Source: Pseudomonadota bacterium
GTDB taxonomy: Bacteria > Pseudomonadota > Alphaproteobacteria > Rhizobiales > Devosiaceae
Length of the DNA stretch: 12,628 bases
Direction: 5' to 3'
Assembly: GCA_023393475.1 (NCBI GenBank)
Contig: JAEWLC010000046.1
Location: 1 to 12,628, forward strand
Shown here: piece by piece, positions 7,175 to 12,628 of the stretch
How positions within the stretch are numbered: position 1 is the stretch's first letter
Layout of the letters: each line of letters opens with the position of its first letter
The notes under the pieces: generated by a model
Seen by the model: only the letters and a program-made list of their open reading frames with translations
What the model was told of the DNA's origin: nothing
Databases searched by the model: none
Translations under genes and position numbers: made by a program

Positions 7175-8011
7175 ATGGCAGCGATCGCGCGCGCCGAAAT
7201 CCTGAGGAAATTCCACGACATGGTGGCGCGCGGCGTGCCCATCGTCGGCGGCGGGGCCGGCACCGGCATCTCCGCCAAGGCCGAGGAGGCCGGGGGCATC
7301 GACCTCATCATCATCTACAATTCGGGCCGCTATCGCATGGCCGGGCGCGGCTCGGCGGCAGGTCTGCTCGCCTATGGCAATGCCAATGAGATCGTCAAGG
7401 ACATGGCGCGCGAGGTGCTGCCGGTGGTGAAGCGCACCCCGGTGCTGGCGGGCGTCAACGGCACAGATCCGTTCGTTCTGATGCCGCAGTTCCTCGCCGA
7501 GCTGAAGGCCATGGGCTTTTCCGGGGTGCAGAATTTCCCGACCATCGGGCTGTTCGACGGGGTGATGCGGGTCAGCTTCGAGGAGACCGGCATGGGCTAC
7601 GGGCTCGAGGTCGACATGATCGCCGAGGCGGCAAGGCTCGACCTGCTGACCACGCCCTATGTGTTCAACCCGGATGAGGCGAAGGCCATGGCCGGGGTCG
7701 GGGCCGACATCATCGTGGCGCATATGGGTGTGACGACCGGCGGCGCGATCGGCGCCACGGCGGCCAAGTCGCTCGATACCTGCTGCGCCGAGATCGAAGT
7801 CATTGTGGCTGCCGCGAAATCGGTGAAGCCGGATGTGCTCGTCCTCTGCCACGGCGGGCCGATCGCCATGCCGGAAGATGCGAAAATCGTGCTCGACCGG
7901 GTGAAGGGCTGCCACGGTTTTTACGGCGCCAGTTCGATGGAACGGCTGCCGGTGGAAGTGGCGATCAAGGCCCAGGTCGAGGGATTCAAGGGGCTGCGGA
8001 CGGGCGAGTAG
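7175..8011 (+). CDS. Phosphoenolpyruvate hydrolase-like TIM-barrel protein
   Basis: A 278-residue protein of the PEP_hydrolase / TIM-barrel signal-transduction family, related to the C-terminal half of plant Tm-1. It shows barrel strand and loop motifs in order: VPIVGGGAGTGISAK (21-35), IDLIIIYNSGRYRMAGRGS (42-60), VLAGVNGTDPF (90-100), FSGVQNFPTIGLFDG (115-129), ADIIVAHMGVTTGG (177-190), and near the end VLCHGGPI and FYGASSMERLPVE. By resemblance to PEP mutase-type barrels it may act on a C-C or C-P/C-O bond of a keto acid, but the reaction is not known and the name should not be taken literally. The ribosome site TAGGAGG overlaps the stop of the previous gene, with four bases to the ATG, so the two are cotranslated. 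It almost certainly works with the Tm-1-like protein, since plants carry both as one chain. Confidence 0.92.
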   Translation: MAAIARAEILRKFHDMVARGVPIVGGGAGTGISAKAEEAGGIDLIIIYNSGRYRMAGRGSAAGLLAYGNANEIVKDMAREVLPVVKRTPVLAGVNGTDPFVLMPQFLAELKAMGFSGVQNFPTIGLFDGVMRVSFEETGMGYGLEVDMIAEAARLDLLTTPYVFNPDEAKAMAGVGADIIVAHMGVTTGGAIGATAAKSLDTCCAEIEVIVAAAKSVKPDVLVLCHGGPIAMPEDAKIVLDRVKGCHGFYGASSMERLPVEVAIKAQVEGFKGLRTGE

Positions 8012-8043
8012 TTCGTTGGCAGAAGACTCTGGAGGAGGAAGCA

Positions 8044-8454
8044 ATGGCCGAGAACAACTTCGTCTATCCGCGCGATGTCAGCGCGTTCGGGTTCGACTGG
8101 GGGCGGCTGGCGCTGACGGTGGCGCCAGAGGTGAACGGGGCGCGGCGATTCTCGGGCGGGATCGTCGACCTGCCGCAGGGACAGGGGCACAGCCGGCACA
8201 ACCATCCGGGCGCCGAGGAGATCATCTTCGTCATCTCGGGCGAAGGCGAGCAGATGGTGGAAACGCCGGACGGCGTGCCAGTGACGCAGAAGGTCGGGCC
8301 CGGTTGTACTATCTTCGTGCCCGAAAGCCGCTTCCATTCGACACTCAACACCGGCGATGCGCCGATGCAGTTGTTCGTCGTCTACTCGCCGGCGGGCCCC
8401 GAATTGGGTCTTCGCGAGCTGCCGGATTTTCGGCTTATCCCAAAAGGCCAGTAG
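8044..8454 (+). CDS. Small single-domain cupin protein
   Basis: A 136-residue beta-barrel protein with both cupin motifs. Motif 1 fits G-x5-HxH-x4-E-x6-G (residues 46-66, with H52, H54 and E59 as metal ligands). Motif 2 spans 87-102 with PESRFHSTLN, giving the fourth ligand H98; Ser replaces the usual Gly before it. A single metal ion is expected. Such cupins act as isomerases, epimerases, dioxygenases or sensors of small acids and sugars, and the sequence does not tell which. The start at 8044 has a very strong GGAGGAGG five bases upstream. It lies 32 bases after the TIM-barrel gene on the same strand, so it is probably the third gene of that operon, handling the same substrate or a product. 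Confidence 0.93.
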   Translation: MAENNFVYPRDVSAFGFDWGRLALTVAPEVNGARRFSGGIVDLPQGQGHSRHNHPGAEEIIFVISGEGEQMVETPDGVPVTQKVGPGCTIFVPESRFHSTLNTGDAPMQLFVVYSPAGPELGLRELPDFRLIPKGQ

Positions 8455-8528
8455 CGGTTTCCACTTCCAAGTAACGCTGCAAGGATTTACCCTTCGACCA
8501 AGGCGAAGACTCCGCCTAGGAACCGGGT

Positions 8529-10292
8529 ATGGAACAGGTTTTGTCGCGCCGTCTCGTGGCAGTGCTTTGCGCTGATGTCGCGGGATACAGCGCGCTGGTA
8601 AGCATTGACGAAGCCGGGACCGTTGCTGCTCTCAAGGGGCATCAGGTCGCCGTCATCCAGCTGTTGCAGAAGCACGGCGGGAAGGTGGTCGATTTGGCCG
8701 GCGACGGCCTCGTTGCCGAGTTCGGCAGCGTCGTCTCGGCCGTCGAGGCGGGTCTCGCCATGCAGGCCATGATGGCCGAGCGCAACGCCGACATCCCCCC
8801 TGCCCGACGCCTGGTGTTCCGTATCGGCATCAACCAGGGCGATGTCGTGCATGACGACGCCCATATCTATGGCGACGGCATCAACATCGCCGCGCGCCTG
8901 CAGCAGATCGCCGATCCCGGCGGCATCTACATCTCAGGAAAAGTGTTCGAGGAAGTGCGCGACCGGATGAAGGCCGGCTTTCTCGACATGGGCGAGCGCG
9001 AGCTGAAGAACATCCCCCGCCCGGTGCGGGTGTACGAAGTGATGGCCGAAGGGGCCGCGGCGCCCAAGGGCCGCGAGTTCGGGCCGGTGACGCCGCGCCG
9101 GCCGTCGGTGGCCGTGCTGCCGTTCGACAACATGAGCGGCGACAGCGAGGAAGAGTATTTCGCCGACGGCGTGGTCGAGGACATCATCACGGCGCTCAGC
9201 CGGTTCAAGGATTTCGCCGTCATCGCGCGCAATTCGAGCTTCGTCTACAAGGGCCGCGCCGTCGACGTGCGGCAGGTGGCGCGGGAGCTCGGTGTGCGCT
9301 ACCTCCTCGAGGGCAGCGTCAGGCGGGCGCGCGACCGCTTGCGGATCACCGCGCAGCTGATCGACGCCTCGACCGGCGCGCACCTTTGGGCCGACAAGTT
9401 CGACGGCACGCTCGAGGATGTGTTCGAGTTCCAGGATCGCATCACCGGCACCGTCGCCTCGATCGTCGAGCCGACCATCCGCTGGGCCGAGATCGAGCGT
9501 TCGCGGCGCGAGCGGCCGGACAGTGTCGAGGCCTACGACCTTTACCTCCGCGCCATGCCGATGCACCTGTCGCAGACCGAGGCTGCCAATGCCGAGGCGA
9601 TCCGGCTGCTGCTGCGGGCTATTGCGCTCGAGCCGAACAATCCGAGCTACCTCGTCTATGCAGGCAACGCCATGCTGCACCGGGCGGCGCAGGGCTGGCC
9701 GCCGATCGGGGAAGACGACTATCGCCGCGGCATCGAGCTGGTGGAGAAGGCGATGGCGAACGCGCGCGACGACGCCGTGATCCTCAGCCTCTGCTCGATG
9801 ATGCTGATCCACTATCTCAAGGACTACGACCTCGGGCTGGAGTTGAGCCGCCGGGCGGTGAAGCTCAACCCGAACAATCTCGATGTGATGATCTTTGCCG
9901 GCATCACGCAGCTGCATCTCGGCAGCATCGACGATGCCGTCGCCTATTGCGAGCATGCGATCCGGCTGAGCCCGGCGCTCGACGGCGCGCATTGGCCGCT
10001 GACGGCGATCGCCCATGCGCACATGATCCGGGGGGACTACGAGGAGGCGCTGGTCTGGTCGAGGCGCAGCCTCACCGCCAATTCCAGCTTCGTCTGCACC
10101 TACTGGATGCTGGCGGCGGCCAATGCCCACCTCGGCCGCATGGAAGAAGCCCGGCGCTACCTCGCGACGCTGAAGAAGCTGTCGCCGGGCGTAACCGCCA
10201 AGCTGATCTGGGACGGCCAGCCACAGCGCGATCCGACGCGGCTTCAGGCCGTGCTCGACGGCCTGAAGCTTGCCGGGCTCGAAGAGGCCTAG
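8529..10292 (+). CDS. Class III adenylate/guanylate cyclase with TolB-like and TPR modules
   Basis: A 587-residue signalling protein. Residues 8-170 are a class III nucleotide cyclase domain: metal-binding Asp16 (LCADVAGYS) and Asp59 (LAGDGLVAEF), and the transition-state pair Asn119 and Arg123 (INIAARL). The two base-selecting positions are unusual: Asp55 where adenylate cyclases have Lys, and His112 where they have Asp. Residues 192-310 match the TolB-like N-terminal module seen in rhizobial cyclases (SVAVLPFDNMSGD, then FADGVVEDIITALSRF, LLEGSVRR, AQLIDASTGAHLWADKFD). From about 335 to the end run TPR-like helix pairs (AIRLLLRAIALEPNN, SRRAVKLNPNN). No signal peptide or membrane helix is seen. 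AGGAA at 8518-8522 precedes the start. The 74-base gap after the cupin contains no clear terminator, so read-through from that operon is possible. It likely makes cyclic nucleotide in response to protein contacts through the TPRs. Confidence 0.93.
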   Translation: MEQVLSRRLVAVLCADVAGYSALVSIDEAGTVAALKGHQVAVIQLLQKHGGKVVDLAGDGLVAEFGSVVSAVEAGLAMQAMMAERNADIPPARRLVFRIGINQGDVVHDDAHIYGDGINIAARLQQIADPGGIYISGKVFEEVRDRMKAGFLDMGERELKNIPRPVRVYEVMAEGAAAPKGREFGPVTPRRPSVAVLPFDNMSGDSEEEYFADGVVEDIITALSRFKDFAVIARNSSFVYKGRAVDVRQVARELGVRYLLEGSVRRARDRLRITAQLIDASTGAHLWADKFDGTLEDVFEFQDRITGTVASIVEPTIRWAEIERSRRERPDSVEAYDLYLRAMPMHLSQTEAANAEAIRLLLRAIALEPNNPSYLVYAGNAMLHRAAQGWPPIGEDDYRRGIELVEKAMANARDDAVILSLCSMMLIHYLKDYDLGLELSRRAVKLNPNNLDVMIFAGITQLHLGSIDDAVAYCEHAIRLSPALDGAHWPLTAIAHAHMIRGDYEEALVWSRRSLTANSSFVCTYWMLAAANAHLGRMEEARRYLATLKKLSPGVTAKLIWDGQPQRDPTRLQAVLDGLKLAGLEEA

Positions 10293-10302
10293 GCCACCGT
10301 CA

Positions 10303-10686
10303 CTACCAAGCGAGCGCATCCTGCCGCTGGTCGAACTCGGACCGGGAGGCGGCTATGGCAGCGTGATTGTCGGCGGCCCAGTGGCCGAGCACCCGGACGC
10401 TTTCGCCCAGCGAAAGGCCAAGCTCCGTCAGCTGGTAGTCGACGCGGACGCGGCTCGCAGGCGTGACCGTGCGTCGAACCAATCCGTCGCGTTCGAGATC
10501 GCGCAGCGTGGCGGTGAGCATGCGCTGCGAGATATCCGGGATATCATGAAGGAGTTCAGTGAAGCGGCGCGAGCGACCGCTCCAGAGGTGGGCTACGACG
10601 ATGAGCGTCCACTTGTCGCCAATGCGCAGGAATATCTCCGTGGCCGGCCGGCAGCCATCGGTTACGTGCAGGGAACTACGCGACAT
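10303..10686 (-). CDS. HxlR-family winged-helix transcriptional regulator
   Basis: A 127-residue regulator. It has the HxlR pattern: Cys12 followed by ATEIFLRIGDKWTLIVVAHL (the conserved Gly-x-Lys-Trp-Thr), RRFTELLHDIPDISQRMLTATLRDLERDGLV (helix-turn-helix, 40-70), and a wing ending RVDYQLTELG. Several family members (YodB, HypR, QorR) sense quinones, diamide or other electrophiles through the N-terminal cysteine, so Cys12 is a likely redox switch. It is divergent from an NAD(P)-binding reductase-like gene, the same layout as ytfH and qorB of E. coli, and probably represses it. GAGG lies seven bases before the ATG. Its 3' end meets that of the cyclase gene head-on with only 10 bases between. 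Confidence 0.93.
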   Translation of the reverse strand: MSRSSLHVTDGCRPATEIFLRIGDKWTLIVVAHLWSGRSRRFTELLHDIPDISQRMLTATLRDLERDGLVRRTVTPASRVRVDYQLTELGLSLGESVRVLGHWAADNHAAIAASRSEFDQRQDALAW

Positions 10687-10698
10687 TAAGCTGCCTCA

Positions 10699-10734
10699 TT
10701 GCCCGGTGGGGAAGGCGCGGAGATAAAGCGCGCC
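10699..10734 (+). promoter_or_regulatory. Promoter of the reductase-like gene with overlapping palindrome
   Basis: TTGCCC (10699-10704) and GATAAA (10722-10727) are spaced by 17 bases and each match four of six consensus bases. GGCGCG (10714-10719) and CGCGCC (10729-10734) form a perfect inverted repeat whose 9-base centre contains the -10 box. A dimeric repressor bound there would block the promoter. The divergent HxlR protein is the natural candidate. Confidence 0.5.
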
Positions 10735-10759
10735 CACTTCAATACGCACGGGAATAGCG

Positions 10760-11389
10760 ATGAATATTGTCATCATTGGAGCGAGCGGCCGTGTTGGCCG
10801 GCATGCACTGGAACAGGCCCTTGCGGCCGGGCACACGGTTACTGCGGCGGTGCGCTACCGCGGGGCCATCGAGGTTCGGCACCCTGCCCTGAGCGTGGTC
10901 AGCTGCGATGTCCGCAACGCGGACGAGGTCTGCCAGGCGGTCGCGGGGCACGAGGCAGTGATCGTCGCTCTGGGCGATCCGTCGCGCGGGCCGACCGACC
11001 TCTATTCGACGGGTGCGCGCAACACGATCGCGGCGATGCAGGAGCACGGCGTGCGGCGGCTGGTATTCCTCTCGAACTTCGGGGTGCTGGGCGAGCGGGC
11101 CGGCGACCTCGTGGGCGCGCTGCTGCTGATGCTGGTGCGCCGCGTGATCGCGTACACGCTGGCCGACCATCGCCTGGCGCTCGATGCTATGCGGGACTGG
11201 GGCGGCGAGTGGGTGGCGGTGCGGCCGATGGCGCTCGATGGTGGGCCGCGGACTGGGCGCTACCGGGTGGCGATCGAGGGGCTGCCGGATCGGGGGCGGC
11301 GCGTCTCGCGGGCGGACGTGGCGGAGTTCATGCTGGAGCAGGCTACGGCGACGGAGTACCTGCGTTCGGTGCCGGCGATCGCCTACTGA
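10760..11389 (+). CDS. NAD(P)-binding Rossmann-fold protein, NmrA/atypical SDR type
   Basis: A 209-residue protein starting MNIVIIGASGRVGRHALEQAL, with the dinucleotide-binding GASGRVG at 7-13 and the following Arg32 (TAAVR) suggesting NADP preference. Other family marks are VVSCDVRNADEV, AVIVALGDPS and the strand LVFLSNFGVLG. The canonical Tyr-x3-Lys of classical SDRs is not obvious, as in NmrA/YwnB-like and quinone-reductase-like members. It probably reduces quinones or acts as a redox sensor, judged from the divergent HxlR regulator, a pairing like E. coli qorB/ytfH. The ribosome site is weak (GGGAA seven bases before the ATG). A longer open frame in another phase (10699-11499) is a shadow. 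Confidence 0.92.
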   Translation: MNIVIIGASGRVGRHALEQALAAGHTVTAAVRYRGAIEVRHPALSVVSCDVRNADEVCQAVAGHEAVIVALGDPSRGPTDLYSTGARNTIAAMQEHGVRRLVFLSNFGVLGERAGDLVGALLLMLVRRVIAYTLADHRLALDAMRDWGGEWVAVRPMALDGGPRTGRYRVAIEGLPDRGRRVSRADVAEFMLEQATATEYLRSVPAIAY

Positions 11390-11407
11390 GCTGTAGAGTG
11401 GAACCGG

Positions 11408-11443
11408 CGGCTGGCGTCAGCGCGGTGAGTTGGCTGCCAGCCG
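11408..11443 (+). terminator. Possible transcript-end hairpin after the reductase-like gene
   Basis: CGGCTGGC and GCCAGCCG form a perfect 8-bp stem around a 20-base loop, starting 18 bases after the stop codon. No T-run follows, so it is at best a factor-dependent or processing hairpin. It may also be a binding site or chance. Confidence 0.3.
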
Positions 11444-11495
11444 TCGAATCCGATCCCTCCCCGTTCGACCATCTGCGTAACCACCACGGAGACGC

Positions 11496-11723
11496 ATGAT
11501 GCTGGATCCCTCGGTCGAACTGTTTCTCAGGGCCTGGGCCCTGGGCCTCGATGCACGGATGGAGCGTGAGGATGATCTCAGCCAACTGGTGCGCTTGAAG
11601 CAGGAGGAGGCGAGGCGTAAGGGTTCTCACCCTATTTTCGCGAAGGTTTTCCAATGGCTCAGGGCAAGTCCCCCATCGATCCCGTCAAACTCGACCGCCT
11701 CGCCGAGGTCGCGATCAAGGTAG
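11496..11723 (+). CDS. Small hypothetical ORF overlapping the aminopeptidase start
   Basis: An open frame of 75 codons starting MMLDPSVELFLRAWALGLDARMEREDDLSQL, with a short charged helix-like stretch (RLKQEEARRKG) and a Ser/Pro-rich tail. GGAG lies seven bases before the first ATG. Third positions are mostly G/C up to about 11600, as in real genes here. Against it: the last 70 bases overlap the aminopeptidase in another phase, where its tail (SNSTASPRSRSR) is clearly shadow-like, and I recognise no family. It may be a small leader gene whose translation couples to the aminopeptidase, or not a gene. Confidence 0.3.
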   Translation: MMLDPSVELFLRAWALGLDARMEREDDLSQLVRLKQEEARRKGSHPIFAKVFQWLRASPPSIPSNSTASPRSRSR

Positions 11724-12628
11724 GGCTCCAGCTGCAGCCGGGACAGGACCTGGTGCTGACCGCGCCGATGTCGGCCTTGCCGCTGGTGCGCAAGATCACC
11801 GAGCACGCCTACAAGGCCGGCGCCGGTATCGTGCAGACGATCTTTTCCGACGAGGAGATCACCCTCAACCGCTACCGCTACGCGCGGGACGAGAGCTTCG
11901 ACAAGGCGCCGGGCTGGCTGTTCGAAGGCATGGCCAAGGCGTTCGACGGCAATGCGGCGCGGCTCGCGATCTCGGGCGACAACCCGATGATGCTGGCGGC
12001 CGAGGATCCGGCCAAGGTGGCGCGCGCCAATCGCGCGACGTCGATGGCCTACCGCCCGGCGCTCGAGAAGATCACCGGCTTCGACATCAACTGGAACATC
12101 GTCGCCTATCCGAGCCCGGCCTGGGCCAAGCAGGTGTTTCCGGAGGATGCCGAAGACGTGGCGATCGAAAAGCTCGCCAACGCCATCTTTGCGGCGAGCC
12201 GCGTCGACCAGGCGGACCCCATCGCGGCGTGGAAGGCGCACAATGCTGACCTCAAGAGGCGCTGGACCTGGCTAAACGAGCAGCGGTTCGCGGCGCTGGC
12301 CTATACGGGCCCGGGCACCGACGTGACCATTGGCCTAGCGGACGGGCACCAGTGGAAGGGCGGCGCCAGCGAGAGCAAGAACGGCATTACCTGCAACCCC
12401 AATATCCCGACCGAGGAGGTGTTCACGACGCCGCACGCCATGCGGGTCGAGGGCTATGTGTCGAGCACCAAGCCGCTCAGCCACAACGGCACGCTGATCG
12501 ACGGCATCCGGGTGAAGTTCGAGGGCGGAAAGATCGTCGAGGCCAAGGCCACCAAGGGCGAAGACGTGCTCAACAAGGTGATGGACACCGACGAGGGTGG
12601 CCGCCGGCTGGGCGAAGTGGCGCTGGTG
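11654..12628 (+). CDS. M29-family aminopeptidase (AmpS/PepS/AmpT type), 3' end outside window
   Basis: The first 325 codons of a cytoplasmic metallo-aminopeptidase; the family is about 410 residues, so roughly 85-90 are missing. The start ATG at 11654 has GAAGG seven bases upstream, and an in-frame stop at 11618 rules out a much longer start. Typical M29 sequence is seen: KLDRLAEVAIKVGLQLQPGQ at the N-terminus, ISGDNPMML, and the block CNPNIPTEEVFTTPH, where Glu254/255 supplies a metal ligand. The last residues GRRLGEVALV contain Glu321, the second ligand. The remaining His and Asp ligands lie beyond the window. These enzymes bind two Co or Zn ions and remove N-terminal residues from peptides. 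Context suggests a housekeeping gene unrelated to the neighbouring redox pair. Confidence 0.95.
   Translation, partial: MAQGKSPIDPVKLDRLAEVAIKVGLQLQPGQDLVLTAPMSALPLVRKITEHAYKAGAGIVQTIFSDEEITLNRYRYARDESFDKAPGWLFEGMAKAFDGNAARLAISGDNPMMLAAEDPAKVARANRATSMAYRPALEKITGFDINWNIVAYPSPAWAKQVFPEDAEDVAIEKLANAIFAASRVDQADPIAAWKAHNADLKRRWTWLNEQRFAALAYTGPGTDVTIGLADGHQWKGGASESKNGITCNPNIPTEEVFTTPHAMRVEGYVSSTKPLSHNGTLIDGIRVKFEGGKIVEAKATKGEDVLNKVMDTDEGGRRLGEVALV

Noticed and set aside
7145..8044. 299-codon open frame on the minus strand
   Set aside because: It is opposite the PEP-hydrolase-like gene, which has strong family motifs and a ribosome site; the antisense frame has neither.
8934..10319. 461-codon open frame on the minus strand
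   Set aside because: It is antisense to the cyclase/TPR gene and has no recognisable domain; a long shadow caused by high GC.
10699..11499. 266-codon plus-strand open frame rich in Gly/Arg/Ala
   Set aside because: It is a shifted phase over the NAD(P)-binding gene, which has the GASGRVG motif; the shifted product is low-complexity.

Overview
The window is about 12.6 kb of gene-dense, GC-rich DNA with strong G/C preference at third codon positions. It looks like a free-living alphaproteobacterium of the Hyphomicrobiales (Rhizobium/Devosia-like). That placement is an inference from gene content: a CUT1-type sugar ABC transporter, a class III cyclase fused to TolB-like/TPR modules, and HxlR and M29 proteins. 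No rRNA, tRNA, CRISPR array or mobile element was seen. Both window ends cut through genes.

Left part (1-4872, all minus strand). This is an ABC importer operon, transcribed right to left: solute-binding protein (3562-4872), permease 1 (2538-3440), permease 2 (1580-2536), a 75-residue two-helix membrane protein (1356-1583), ATPase 1 (257-1363) and ATPase 2 (1-208, cut by the window edge). The last genes overlap or abut, including an ATGA overlap and an 8-base overlap, so translation is probably coupled. A 9-bp hairpin with a UUCG loop sits just after the binding-protein gene and probably sets its expression above that of the membrane parts.

Centre (4873-8454). A 339-base non-coding stretch upstream of the importer holds several palindromes and a thrice-occurring TTGCCAG/CTGGCAA element around a possible -35 box. 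Next comes a TetR-family regulator (minus, 5212-5844). Divergent from it is a tight plus-strand operon: a Tm-1-like ATP-binding protein (5979-7166), a PEP-hydrolase-like TIM-barrel protein (7175-8011) and a small cupin (8044-8454). The first two correspond to the two halves of the plant virus-resistance protein Tm-1. The simplest reading is one TetR-controlled locus in which the importer supplies a small organic substrate to the Tm-1/TIM-barrel/cupin enzymes. Substrate and reactions are unknown, and this is the best candidate here for an undescribed system.

Right part (8529-12628). A class III nucleotide cyclase with TolB-like and TPR modules (plus) converges on an HxlR-type regulator (minus). 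The regulator is divergent from an NAD(P)-binding reductase-like gene (plus), an arrangement like E. coli ytfH/qorB. A GGCGCG-N9-CGCGCC palindrome overlaps the likely -10 box of the reductase. A doubtful small ORF and the first 325 codons of an M29 aminopeptidase close the window.
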